From: Rhizomicrobium sp.
GTDB lineage: Bacteria > Pseudomonadota > Alphaproteobacteria > Micropepsales > Micropepsaceae
Assembly (NCBI GenBank): GCA_037200985.1
Contig: JBBCGJ010000001.1
Coordinates: 3,634,756-3,698,755, forward strand
Reading direction: 5' to 3'
Length of the DNA stretch: 64,000 nt
Positions 47,671 through 56,532 of the stretch are shown here, one piece after another. The notes under the pieces are model-generated. The model was not told where the DNA came from, searched no databases, and saw only the letters and a list, made by a program, of their open reading frames with translations. Every line of letters begins with the position of its first letter. Positions within the stretch are counted from its first letter, which is position 1. The translations under genes were made by a program, and so were the position numbers.

Positions 47671-49014
47671 TCAGCCGTGTATCGTTTCTCCGTGGAGGTT
47701 GATGTCGAGACCTTCGACCTCGACCTCCTGGGAGACTCGGATGCCCACGATCATGTCGATCACCTTCAGGATGATGAAGGTCGCGATGCCGCAATACACG
47801 AAGACGACCACGACGCTGTAGAACTGGATCGCCACCTGGTGGAGATTGCCGTCCGCCAGCCAGCCCTTGCCGGCCGAGTTGATCGCGTTCTTCGCGAAGA
47901 CGCCGGTCAGGATCGCGCCCAGCGCCCCGCCCACGCCGTGCACGCCCCAGGTGTCGAGAGCGTCGTCATAGCCGAGCAGCTTCTTCACCCAGACCGAGGC
48001 GATGTAGCAGACCACGCCCGCGGCCACGCCGATGATGAGCGCGCCCAGCGCATCGACGAAGCCCGAGGCCGGGGTGATCGCCACGAGGCCGGCGACCGCG
48101 CCGGAGATCATGCCGAGCACCGACGGCTTGCGGTTGATGATCCACTCCGCGAACATCCAGGCCAGCGCCGCCGCCGCCGTGGCGATCTGCGTCGCCGCCG
48201 CCGCCATGCCGGCATTGTAGCCCGCCGTCACCGCGGAACCGGCGTTGAAGCCGAACCAGCCGACCCACAGCAGCGAGGCGCCGATCAGGGCGAACAAGAG
48301 GTTGTGCGGCGCCATGTTCTCGGTGCCGTAGCCCACGCGCTTGCCCAGCATCAGGCAGGCGACGAGGCCCGCCGTGCCGGCGTTCAGATGCACGACCGTG
48401 CCGCCGGCATAGTCGAGCGCGCCCCACGACGCGCCGAGGAAGCCGCCGCCCCACACCCAATGGGCGATCGGCACATAGACGAGCAGCAGCCACAGCGACA
48501 TGAACCACATGAAGGCGGAGAACTTCATGCGGTCCGCGATCGCGCCGGCGATCAGCGCCGGGGTGATGATCGCGAAGGTCATCTGGAAGAACATGTAGAC
48601 CGACTCGGGGATCGTTCCCGCGAGCGGGTTGATGCTCTTCAGCGTCATGTTGAACAGCATGAACTGGTTGAAGCTGCCGATATACTGGTTGAGGTTGCTG
48701 TCGGGATTGGTGGTGAGCGCCGCCGAATAGCCGATCACCATCCACAGGATGGTGATGATCGCGGTGGCGCCGAAGCTCTGGGCCGCGGTCGCCAGCATGT
48801 TCTTCTTGCGCACCATGCCGGCATAGAACAGCGCCAGGCCCGGAATGGTCATCAGCAGTACCAGGGCGGCCGAGGTGATCATCCAGGCGGTGTCGCCGGA
48901 ATTCAACGGATCGGGCGGCGGCGTCTCCGCCAGGGCCGATCCCATCGTCAAGGCCAACGCCCCAAGACCGGCGCCTATGCCGATCCCCACTCGCTTCAGC
49001 TTCGCAGAACTCAT
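47671..49014 (-). CDS. amtB: Ammonium transporter AmtB
   Basis: A 447-residue ammonium channel with a signal peptide (MGSALAETPP region) and 11 membrane helices. The pore twin-His motifs are VVHLNAGTAGLVACLMLGKR and WGVHGVGGALGAILTG. FYAGMVRKKNMLAT and the Phe gate region FFQMTFAIITPALIAGA are standard. The cytoplasmic tail GIRVSQEVEVEGLDINLHGE is the GlnK-binding C-terminus. It follows glnK by 45 bases, the usual nitrogen-regulated pair. Confidence 0.96.
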   Translation of the reverse strand: MSSAKLKRVGIGIGAGLGALALTMGSALAETPPPDPLNSGDTAWMITSAALVLLMTIPGLALFYAGMVRKKNMLATAAQSFGATAIITILWMVIGYSAALTTNPDSNLNQYIGSFNQFMLFNMTLKSINPLAGTIPESVYMFFQMTFAIITPALIAGAIADRMKFSAFMWFMSLWLLLVYVPIAHWVWGGGFLGASWGALDYAGGTVVHLNAGTAGLVACLMLGKRVGYGTENMAPHNLLFALIGASLLWVGWFGFNAGSAVTAGYNAGMAAAATQIATAAAALAWMFAEWIINRKPSVLGMISGAVAGLVAITPASGFVDALGALIIGVAAGVVCYIASVWVKKLLGYDDALDTWGVHGVGGALGAILTGVFAKNAINSAGKGWLADGNLHQVAIQFYSVVVVFVYCGIATFIILKVIDMIVGIRVSQEVEVEGLDINLHGETIHG

Positions 49015-49059
49015 TTCAAACTCCCCTTCATGGATCCCAATGCGTTTCGGTTAAGCGGT

Positions 49060-49443
<384 letters not shown>

Positions 49444-49453
49444 TTAACACTTC

Positions 49454-49468
49454 ATCAAGAACCGTGCC
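49454..49468 (-). promoter_or_regulatory. Sigma-54-like promoter for glnK-amtB
   Basis: On the minus strand GGCACG-GTTC-TTGAT matches the -24/-12 pattern GGCACG-N4-TTGC[A/T], with A in place of the C of the -12 GC. The predicted start is about 44 bases before the glnK ATG. NtrC-driven sigma-54 control is expected for this operon. No clean NtrC palindrome was found upstream. Confidence 0.5.
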
Positions 49469-49857
49469 GCGGCGGAGAAATGTGACGGATCGTTGATTCA
49501 AAAGGGAATTTTCTATCGGCCCGGCACCGCCGGCCTTTGGGAATCGTATAATTTGACTATATTTTTGGCAGAGAGATTTTCTGTGCCCAAAAATTAGCCA
49601 CGTCCTTGAAAGCCGAGCCCGGAATGACGACGTCAGAATCGCTGGCAGTGGTCTCGGCGATCCGTCCGGCAACCGAACGGCTCGTCGCAGGTTGGCCCAT
49701 CGGGGCATGAGCGGGTTGCTATCCCGTGAATTTCCCAAATAATTTCAGCCGCTTACATGGAATTCTTTGGAATCGAACCGCTTTTCCGGAACGAATCGGG
49801 GAGGGGCGGCAATATCCCGCGATTCAATTGAGCATGCTCACGGCGTAGGCTGATCCC
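49469..49857. other. Divergent intergenic region glnK / ubiquinone hydroxylase
   Basis: Nearly 390 bases with no credible gene. The stretch TATAATTTGACTATATTTTTGG near 49546-49567 is unusually AT-rich for this genome, and GGCCCGGCACCGCCGGCC near 49517-49535 is a GC palindrome. Both could be regulatory, for example an enhancer-binding region for glnK. A TAGGCT box at 49846-49851 sits 6 bases before the next ATG, hinting at a leaderless transcript. Confidence 0.4.
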
Positions 49858-51081
49858 ATGAGCCAGTGTGACGTGATTATCGGCGGCGGCGGCATGGTCG
49901 GGCTGACCCTGGCCATCGCGCTCGCCCGGGGCGGCCTCAAGGTTTCCGTGGCCGACCCGCTGCCCCAGGCCGCCGCGCTGGACGCCGCCTTCGACGGCCG
50001 CGTCAGCGCGCTCGCCTTTGCCACGGTGCGCATGTTCCAGGCGCTGGGCATCTGGGAGCATCTGGCGAAAGACGCCCAGCCCATCAACGACATCCTGGTC
50101 ACCGACGCGAAGTTGAACGGCGAGCCCTCGCCCTTCTCGCTGCATTTCGACGCGGCGGAGGTCGGCGCCGCCTCGCTCGGCCATATCGTGGAGAACCGCC
50201 GCACCCGCGCCGCCCTGTTCGCCGCCGCCGCCGCCCTGCCCGATCTGCGCCTGATCGCGCCGGCCGCGCTGGTCGATCTCGCGCCGGGGCCGCACAGCGT
50301 CCGCGCCACGCTCTCGAACGGCGAGACCGTCGAGGCCGCGCTCGCCATCGCCGCCGACGGCCGCGACTCGGCGATGCGCGATCTGATGGGCCTGGGCGTG
50401 ATCGCCTGGTCCTATCCGCAATGGGGCATCGTCGCCACCGTCACGCATGAGAAGCCGCACAACGGCGTCGCCTATGAACACTTCCTGCCCTCCGGCCCCT
50501 TTGCGATCCTGCCGATGACCGGCAACCGCTCTTCGCTGGTGTGGACCGAGGACGAAAAGCTCGCGCCGAAAATGCTCGCGCTCGATGCCGAGGCCTTCGA
50601 TGCCGAGATCGCGCGGCGTTTCGGGGCGCATCTGGGCGCGACCACCGCGGCGGGTCCGCGCTGGTCCTATCCACTGAAATTCCATCTCGCGCGGGGCTAT
50701 GTGAAGCCGCGTTTCGCGCTGGCCGGCGACGCCGCGCACGGCATTCATCCGATTGCGGGGCAGGGGCTCAATCTCGGCCTCAAGGACGCCGCGGCGCTGG
50801 CCGACGTCCTGCTCGATGCGGCGCGGCTCGGCCTCGATATCGGCGCGCTCGACACGCTGAAGAAATACGAACGCTGGCGCCGCTTCGATTCGCTCGCCAT
50901 GGCGGTCGCGACGGACGGCTTGAACCGACTCTTCTCCAACGACATCGCGCCCCTGCGGGCCTTGCGCGACGTCGGCATGGGGATCGTGGACGCCATCGGC
51001 CCGGCCCGCCGCTTCTTCATGCGCCACGCCGGCGGCGATATCGGCAAGCTGCCGCGCCTGATGCGCGGCGAGGCGGCTTAA
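49858..51081 (+). CDS. UbiH/Coq6-family FAD-dependent ubiquinone hydroxylase
   Basis: A 407-residue flavin monooxygenase. The dinucleotide motif is VIIGGGGMVGLTLAIAL, DG-type ALAIAADGRDSAMR follows, and the second FAD motif is ALAGDAAHGIHPIAGQGLN, diagnostic of UbiH/UbiF/UbiI/Coq6. Alphaproteobacteria often have fewer hydroxylases with broader regioselectivity (UbiL, UbiM), so the exact ring position cannot be assigned. It overlaps the convergent small membrane gene by 4 bases. Confidence 0.88.
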   Translation: MSQCDVIIGGGGMVGLTLAIALARGGLKVSVADPLPQAAALDAAFDGRVSALAFATVRMFQALGIWEHLAKDAQPINDILVTDAKLNGEPSPFSLHFDAAEVGAASLGHIVENRRTRAALFAAAAALPDLRLIAPAALVDLAPGPHSVRATLSNGETVEAALAIAADGRDSAMRDLMGLGVIAWSYPQWGIVATVTHEKPHNGVAYEHFLPSGPFAILPMTGNRSSLVWTEDEKLAPKMLALDAEAFDAEIARRFGAHLGATTAAGPRWSYPLKFHLARGYVKPRFALAGDAAHGIHPIAGQGLNLGLKDAAALADVLLDAARLGLDIGALDTLKKYERWRRFDSLAMAVATDGLNRLFSNDIAPLRALRDVGMGIVDAIGPARRFFMRHAGGDIGKLPRLMRGEAA

Positions 51082-51470
51082 TTGAGCTTGTCCTTCCGCC
51101 GCTCGGCCAGTGCGACCGGCAGGTCCTGGTAATAGCCGCGCGCGATGGCGCGGATTTTTTCGGTGCGCACGCGTTCGGCGTCGGCGCGGCTCGCGAAGCG
51201 CTCGCCCTCGAACATATAGCGCGTCACCGGCATGCCAAGTCGCTCGTCCGGCTCCACGATCTCGCTCACCGCCTCGACCTGCTCCTCGGCGGTGCGCAGC
51301 GTATGGCGGAAATGCGCCAGCGGATCGGCGCGGTCGCGCTCCTGTTCGGCGATGCGGCGCACATTCTCGTCGTCGAAGCGCTTCAGGCGCTCCACGATCC
51401 AGCGGCGGTAACGATAGGCGACCAGCGCTGCCACGATGACCAGGAAGGTTCCGACGATCTGGCTCAGCAT
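51078..51470 (-). CDS. Single-pass membrane protein of unknown function
   Basis: A 130-residue protein with an N-terminal membrane helix (residues about 3-19). A charged cytoplasmic region follows (RRWIVERLKRFDDENVRRIAEQERDRADPLAHFRHTLRTAEEQ), probably coiled coil, and a C-terminal Arg/Lys-rich tail. It follows zapE by 9 bases in the same direction. No family was recognised; a membrane-linked partner in the zapE operon is possible. Confidence 0.65.
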   Translation of the reverse strand: MLSQIVGTFLVIVAALVAYRYRRWIVERLKRFDDENVRRIAEQERDRADPLAHFRHTLRTAEEQVEAVSEIVEPDERLGMPVTRYMFEGERFASRADAERVRTEKIRAIARGYYQDLPVALAERRKDKLN

Positions 51471-51479
51471 CGCTTGCGA

Positions 51480-52580
51480 CTATACAGCCGCGACCGCGTC
51501 GCCGCGAACGCCATGGCCGCGCTTCAGATAGTCCTCGCTCTGCATTTCGTGCAGGCGCGACACGGTGCGGCGGAAGGCGTCGGCGCCGTCGCCGGCGACA
51601 TAAAGCTCCTCCGGCGGCGCATCGGCCGAGCAGATCAGCTTGACGCCCTCGTCATAAAGCGTGTCGACCAACAGAACGAACCGCCGCGCCTCGTTGCGCT
51701 GGTTCGCGCCCAGCCGGGGGATATGGTCGATCAGCACGGTATGGAAGGCCCGCGCCACCGCGAGATAGTCGGCGCCCGCCAGCGGCTGGGCGCAGAGATC
51801 CTCGAACCCGAACCGCGCCACGCCCTTGGCGGCCTGCGGCACGCGCAGCGTGCGTCCCAGGATGGTGAGGTTCTGCGGCGCGCCCTGCTGGCGGTCGGTG
51901 AGCTTGAGCCAGGCGGCGTCCATCGCCGCATCGGCCTTCGGCCCCAGGGGATAAAGATAGACGCTGAGGCCGGAAATCCGGTGCAGGCGATAATCGACCG
52001 CGCCGTCGAGCTCGACCACGTCGAGCCGCCGCTCGATCTCCGCGATGAAGGGCAGGAAAAGCTGGCGGTTCAGCCCGCCCTCATACAGCCGGTCCGGCGG
52101 CGTGTTCGAGGTGGCCACCACCACCACGCCGCGCTCGAAAAGCTGCTCGAACAGCCGGCCCAGGATCATCGCGTCGGCCACGTCGGTCACCTGGAATTCG
52201 TCGAAGCACAGAAGCCGCGCCGCCTCCGCGATGCCGCGCGCCACGGGCGGGATCGGGTCGCCGCCGCCGCGCTGGCGCTCGGCATGGATCGCGGCGTGGG
52301 TCTCCATCATGAATTCGTTGAAGTGGATGCGCCGCTTTTGCGCGACCGGCGCTTCGGCGAAGAACAGGTCCATCAGCATGGACTTGCCGCGCCCGACATC
52401 GCCCCAGAGGTAAAGTCCGCGCGGCGGCCTGGGCGCCGCGAAGAAGAACCGCCGCCCCGGCCGCCAGGATTTCAGCGCCCTGGCCAGCGCGGCAAGCTTC
52501 GCCGCCGCGCGCTCCTGCGCCGCGTCCTTCTTCAGTTCGCCCTTGGCGATGGAGGCGCGATACCGCTCGAGAAGGCTCAT
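51480..52580 (-). CDS. zapE: Cell division ATPase ZapE (AFG1-like)
   Basis: A 366-residue AFG1-family P-loop ATPase. Walker A is WGDVGRGKSMLMD near residues 59-71. RIHFNEFMMETHAAIH is the family motif, LLCFDEFQVTDVADAM is Walker B, and VVVATSNTPPDRLYEGGLNR is the sensor region. In E. coli, ZapE acts at the Z-ring; the mitochondrial homologue handles respiratory proteins. Its ATG overlaps the mesaconyl-CoA hydratase stop by ATGA, an odd metabolic partnership. Confidence 0.93.
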   Translation of the reverse strand: MSLLERYRASIAKGELKKDAAQERAAAKLAALARALKSWRPGRRFFFAAPRPPRGLYLWGDVGRGKSMLMDLFFAEAPVAQKRRIHFNEFMMETHAAIHAERQRGGGDPIPPVARGIAEAARLLCFDEFQVTDVADAMILGRLFEQLFERGVVVVATSNTPPDRLYEGGLNRQLFLPFIAEIERRLDVVELDGAVDYRLHRISGLSVYLYPLGPKADAAMDAAWLKLTDRQQGAPQNLTILGRTLRVPQAAKGVARFGFEDLCAQPLAGADYLAVARAFHTVLIDHIPRLGANQRNEARRFVLLVDTLYDEGVKLICSADAPPEELYVAGDGADAFRRTVSRLHEMQSEDYLKRGHGVRGDAVAAV

Positions 52581-53629
52581 GCGCGCGGCATCGCCGCCCA
52601 ATAGTCGAAATCCAGGATGACGCCCGCCGGATAGGCGCCGTCGTCGCCGCGGTCGGGGAATTCGGCGCAGGGCAGATTCTTGGTCGCGACCAGCCTGAGC
52701 CGCAGCAGGCCGACATCCTTGCGATGGGCGAGCGGCTGCTTGTCCAGCACCTGGCTCCACGCGAACACCGTGTCGCCGGCGAACAGCGGATTGACGTGCC
52801 GCCCGCCATTGATCCCCGCGATGGTCAGCGCGTTGCCCAGCCCGTTGAACGAGATCGCGCGCGCCAGGCTGATGACATGGCCGCCATAGATCAGCCGGCG
52901 CCCGAAGCGGCCCTGGCCTTCGGCATATTGGTTGAAATGCACCCGCGCGGTGTTCTGATAGAGCCGCGTCGCCATCATGTGCTCGGCTTCTTCCACCGTG
53001 ACGCCGTCGACATGGTCGATCTTCTCGCCGATCGCATAGTCGTCCCACAGATGCTTCGCGCCGGACTGCTCGGTGTTGAACAGCGTGTCGTATTTCAGAT
53101 GCCCGGGGATGCGCAGGTCTTCCACCGCGACCGCCTCGGCCAGCGTCGGCACGACGGCGGGCTTTGCGGCGGCCTCCGGATCGCGCTTCTTCACCATCAC
53201 CCAGCGCACATAGGAGAGCACGCCCTCGTCCTTCTCGTTCATGCCCGTGGTGCGGACATAGACGACGCCGGTCTGGCGGTTGGAATTCTCCTTAAGGCCG
53301 ATCACTTCGGAATGCGCCGACAGCGTCTCGCCGGGATAAACCGGCTTGAGGAACCGCCCCTCGGCATAGCCGAGATTGGCCACGGCGTTCAGCGAGATGT
53401 CCGGCACGGATTTGCCGAACACGGTGTGGAAGACGAGCAGGTCGTCCAGCGGACTGCGCGGCAGGCCGACTTCCTGGGCGAAGAAATCGGACGACTGCAG
53501 CGCGAAGCGCGAGCCGTAGAGCGCCTGGTACAGCGCCGCATCGCCGTGGGTCAGGGTGCGCGGCGTGGCATGCGCGATCTTCTGCCCGACATGGAAGTCC
53601 TCGAAGAAATTGCCGACATTCGTCTTCAT
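52577..53629 (-). CDS. mch: Mesaconyl-CoA (2-methylfumaryl-CoA) hydratase
   Basis: A 350-residue double hot-dog MaoC-like hydratase. Its length and the blocks GNFFEDFHVGQKIAHATPRTL, YGSRFALQSSDFFAQEVGLP and FNQYAEGQGRFGRRLIYGGH closely match mesaconyl-CoA hydratases of the ethylmalonyl-CoA pathway. It would interconvert mesaconyl-CoA and beta-methylmalyl-CoA. The next gene upstream is a CitE-like lyase, which supports the pathway. No crotonyl-CoA carboxylase/reductase is in the window. Confidence 0.85.
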   Translation of the reverse strand: MKTNVGNFFEDFHVGQKIAHATPRTLTHGDAALYQALYGSRFALQSSDFFAQEVGLPRSPLDDLLVFHTVFGKSVPDISLNAVANLGYAEGRFLKPVYPGETLSAHSEVIGLKENSNRQTGVVYVRTTGMNEKDEGVLSYVRWVMVKKRDPEAAAKPAVVPTLAEAVAVEDLRIPGHLKYDTLFNTEQSGAKHLWDDYAIGEKIDHVDGVTVEEAEHMMATRLYQNTARVHFNQYAEGQGRFGRRLIYGGHVISLARAISFNGLGNALTIAGINGGRHVNPLFAGDTVFAWSQVLDKQPLAHRKDVGLLRLRLVATKNLPCAEFPDRGDDGAYPAGVILDFDYWAAMPRA

Positions 53630-53641
53630 TCCGATACCCCG

Positions 53642-54514
53642 CTACGTCCCCAGTTCGGCGATCGCGTCCGCCATGGCGACGGTGCCGCGCGCGATCTCGG
53701 CGTGCAGCAGTTCGACCATCCGCCCGTCCAGCTTGATTGCGCCCTTGCCCTTGTTCTCCGGCAGCTCGAACGCCGCGATCACCTTGCGCGCCGCCTCGAC
53801 CTCTCCGGCCGAAGGCGCGAACACGGCGTTGCAGGGCTCGACCTGGGACGGATGGATCAGCGTCTTGCCGTCGAAGCCGAAGGCGCGGGCCTGTTCGCAG
53901 CTCGCCCGGAAGCCTTCCGCATCGGCGATGTCGTTATAGACCCCGTCGATGACGGCGAGCCCGTTCGCCCGTGCCGCCAGGACCGACAGGCCGAGCGAAG
54001 CGGCGAGGTTCATCCGGTCCGGTGTATGGACGCCGCGGATTTCCTTGATCAGGTCGTTCGTCCCCATGACGAAGGCCGCGAGCTGCCCGCCGGCCGCCGC
54101 GATGCTCGCGATGTTCAGGATCGCCGCTGGCGTTTCGACCATCGCCCAGACCGCGATGTTTCGCAGATGCCGGTACTGGATCAGCCGTTCCCCGATCGCG
54201 TGCAGGTCGGCCGGCGTGGAGATCTTCGGCACCAGGATGGCGTCGGGCTGCGCCTCGGTCGCGGCCCTGAGGTCCGCCTCGCCCCAGGGCGTCGCAAGGC
54301 CGTTGATCCGTACGATGATCTCGCGCTTGCCGAAGCCGCGCGCCTTGACCGCGTCGCACACCTGCTGCCGTGCGATGTCCTTCGCGTCGGGCGCGACCGC
54401 GTCTTCGAGATCGAGGATCAGCGCATCGGCCGGCAGCGTACGCGCTTTCTCCAGCGCGCGGGCGTTCGAACCCGGCATGTAGAGCACCGAGCGGCGCGGC
54501 CGTATCGTCGTCAT
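53642..54514 (-). CDS. CitE-like CoA-ester lyase / (3S)-malyl-CoA thioesterase
   Basis: A 290-residue HpcH/HpaI-fold enzyme. RSVLYMPGSNARALEKA and LILDLEDAVAPDAK supply the Mg site Asp/Glu, with IVRING, WAMVETPAAILNI and FDGKTLIHPSQVEPCN following. The length and start fit the Mcl2/CitE-like group better than the longer malyl-CoA lyase Mcl1. With the neighbouring hydratase, it probably belongs to C5/C4-CoA turnover in the ethylmalonyl-CoA route. Lyase against thioesterase cannot be decided here. Confidence 0.83.
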   Translation of the reverse strand: MTTIRPRRSVLYMPGSNARALEKARTLPADALILDLEDAVAPDAKDIARQQVCDAVKARGFGKREIIVRINGLATPWGEADLRAATEAQPDAILVPKISTPADLHAIGERLIQYRHLRNIAVWAMVETPAAILNIASIAAAGGQLAAFVMGTNDLIKEIRGVHTPDRMNLAASLGLSVLAARANGLAVIDGVYNDIADAEGFRASCEQARAFGFDGKTLIHPSQVEPCNAVFAPSAGEVEAARKVIAAFELPENKGKGAIKLDGRMVELLHAEIARGTVAMADAIAELGT

Positions 54515-54546
54515 GGCAGGTCCTTCGATTTTCGCCGGGCGGCAGA

Positions 54547-55059
54547 TTACCGGTTTTGCGCGCCGGCGTGGCGTGCGCGAACCGCCGCACGATAGGCCTC
54601 GACATCCGGCCGCTCGCGCAGCCTTTTGGCCCAGCGCGCCATGACCTTCGCCATGCGCTCCGGCGCGATCCCGAGCTGGGCATGCGCCACGCCGCCGTTC
54701 ACGCTCTCATGATATTCGGCGATCAGGCCGTCCTTCAGGACGAAGCGGCTGATGCCGTCGATCACCACCTCGCGGCCGGCATAGTCCGGCACCGTCGAGA
54801 TGAAGGTCGACAGCGAATGGGCATAGCCGATGTCGCCGTTCACGACCGGATCGAAGAACGTCCAGTCATATTCCGTTGCGTCGCGATGGAACAGGTTTTC
54901 CAGCATGTCGGCGATGCTGTCGCGGCTCGTATGGGCGCCATAGATATAGTCGAAATAGGTCCCGTCCGGCGTGAAGCAGGCGGCCAGCGCCTTGCCGTCG
55001 CCGGCCGTCGCCGCGGCGGCGAAGCGCGCGACCAGGGCGGCGAAGTCCGCCGGCGTCAC
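54547..55059 (-). CDS. SnoaL-like (NTF2-fold) protein
   Basis: A 170-residue protein with GTG start inside the asd stop (GTGA). An NTF2-like fold is indicated by FAALVARFAAAATAGDGKAL and CFTPDGTYFDYIYG. The later EYDWTFFDPVVNGDIGYAHS and ISRFVLKDGLIAEYHESVNG are strands of SnoaL/ketosteroid-isomerase relatives. The substrate is unknown. The frame continues upstream antisense-like through asd, so the GTG start should be checked. Confidence 0.72.
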   Translation of the reverse strand: MTPADFAALVARFAAAATAGDGKALAACFTPDGTYFDYIYGAHTSRDSIADMLENLFHRDATEYDWTFFDPVVNGDIGYAHSLSTFISTVPDYAGREVVIDGISRFVLKDGLIAEYHESVNGGVAHAQLGIAPERMAKVMARWAKRLRERPDVEAYRAAVRARHAGAQNR

Positions 55060-56075
55060 GCCGCCCTCAACAGCTTGCGGTTGATCAGGCATTCGGCGAT
55101 CTGCACCGCGTTCAGCGCCGCGCCCTTGCGCAGATTGTCCGCCACGATCCACAGCGACAGCCCGTGCTCGACCGTCGGGTCCTTGCGGATGCGGCTGACA
55201 TAGGTCGCGTCCTCGCCGGCGCATTCGATCGGCGTGACATAGCCGCCGTCCTCGCGCTTGTCGACGACCAGGATGCCCGGCGCGGCGCGCAGGATCTGGC
55301 GCGCCCTGTCGGCGGTGATCGGCTGCTCGAACTCGATGGTGACCGCCTCGCTGTGGCCGATGAACACCGGCACGCGCACGCAGGTCGCGGTGAGCTGGAT
55401 GTCGGGATCGAGGATCTTCTGCGTCTCGACCATCATCTTCCACTCCTCCTTGGTCAGGCCGGAATCGAGGAAGTCGTCGATCTGGGGAATGACGTTGTAG
55501 GCGATCTGCTTGGTGAAATGCTCGACCTCGACCGGATCGGCGACGAACACCGCCCGCGTCTGGCGGAACAGCTCATCCATCGCCTCGCGCCCCGCCCCGG
55601 ACACCGATTGGTAGGTCGAGACCACCACGCGCTTGATCCGCGCAGCGTCGTGCAGCGGCTTCAACGCAACGACGAGTTGCGCGGTGGAGCAATTGGGATT
55701 GGCGACGATGCCCTTCTTGATGTCGTTCAACGCGTCGGCGTTCACTTCCGGCACGACCAACGGCACGTCGCGGTCCATGCGCCAGGCGCTGGAATTGTCG
55801 ATCACGATGGCGCCCTGCGCCGCGATTTTGGGCGCCCAGGCCTTCGAGACCGCGCCGCCCGCGCTCATCAGCACGATGTCGGTGCCCTTGAAATCGTAGT
55901 AGTCGAGCGCCTTGACCTTCAGCGTCTTGTCGCCGAACGAAACCTCGGTTCCCACCGAGCTGGTCGAGGCCAGCGCCACCACTTCGCTCGCCGGAAACAG
56001 GCGCTCGTCGAGCACGCTGAGCATTTCGCGGCCGACATTGCCTGTCGCGCCGACCACCGCCACCTTGTAGGACAT
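55056..56075 (-). CDS. asd: Aspartate-semialdehyde dehydrogenase
   Basis: A 339-residue dehydrogenase feeding Met, Lys and Thr synthesis. VVGATGNVGREML is the NADP site and ANPNCSTAQLVVAL carries the catalytic Cys129. RVPVFIGHSEAVTIEF contains the catalytic His. Start MSYKVAVVG at 56075 is standard; 13 upstream codons are unlikely. Its product supplies the metX and lysA/DapC routes elsewhere in the window. Confidence 0.95.
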   Translation of the reverse strand: MSYKVAVVGATGNVGREMLSVLDERLFPASEVVALASTSSVGTEVSFGDKTLKVKALDYYDFKGTDIVLMSAGGAVSKAWAPKIAAQGAIVIDNSSAWRMDRDVPLVVPEVNADALNDIKKGIVANPNCSTAQLVVALKPLHDAARIKRVVVSTYQSVSGAGREAMDELFRQTRAVFVADPVEVEHFTKQIAYNVIPQIDDFLDSGLTKEEWKMMVETQKILDPDIQLTATCVRVPVFIGHSEAVTIEFEQPITADRARQILRAAPGILVVDKREDGGYVTPIECAGEDATYVSRIRKDPTVEHGLSLWIVADNLRKGAALNAVQIAECLINRKLLRAA

Positions 56076-56132
56076 CGCGTTTTCCGCCTGTTTTCGCGCG
56101 TTCCCATACGCCAAAAGGCGGGCTTCGGAAAG

Positions 56133-56471
56133 CTACCAGGTCAGCTTGAGTTTCACCCCGCCGCCGTCGATCACGCCGTCCAGCATGGTCTTGTCGGACG
56201 GCGCATTGTCGACATGGTAGCGGAACAATTCGGCGTGCCCGTCGGCAAGGCCGAGCTTGACGGCGATCAACTCGCCGATCGGCCGCTCCGTCAGGCGCGT
56301 GTCCGGCTGCCGGCTGGCCCAGGGCTGGGCGATCTCGGGCGAAGCATAGGCATTATAGAAGACCGGCTTGTCTTCCGGTATCACCAGCCGCGCCGCCATC
56401 GCCGGTCCGACCGCGACCGTCGCTGCGGTCAGCGCGAACAGGACGGACAGGCGGCGGCATGGCGAGATCAT
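56133..56471 (-). CDS. Small secreted protein, unknown function
   Basis: A 112-residue protein with a Sec signal (LSVLFALTAATVAVGPAMA, cut near residue 27). The mature part has VIPEDKPVFYNAYASPEI and a C-terminal GDGVID-like GVIDGGGVKLKLTW. There are no Cys pairs. It lies 57 bases upstream of asd in the same direction. No family was recognised. Confidence 0.65.
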   Translation of the reverse strand: MISPCRRLSVLFALTAATVAVGPAMAARLVIPEDKPVFYNAYASPEIAQPWASRQPDTRLTERPIGELIAVKLGLADGHAELFRYHVDNAPSDKTMLDGVIDGGGVKLKLTW

Positions 56472-56532
56472 GACGCCGAGGATAACGCGCGGCGCGAAAC
56501 CTTCGTTGCGAAACCTCGGAGCCGTGCGGCAA

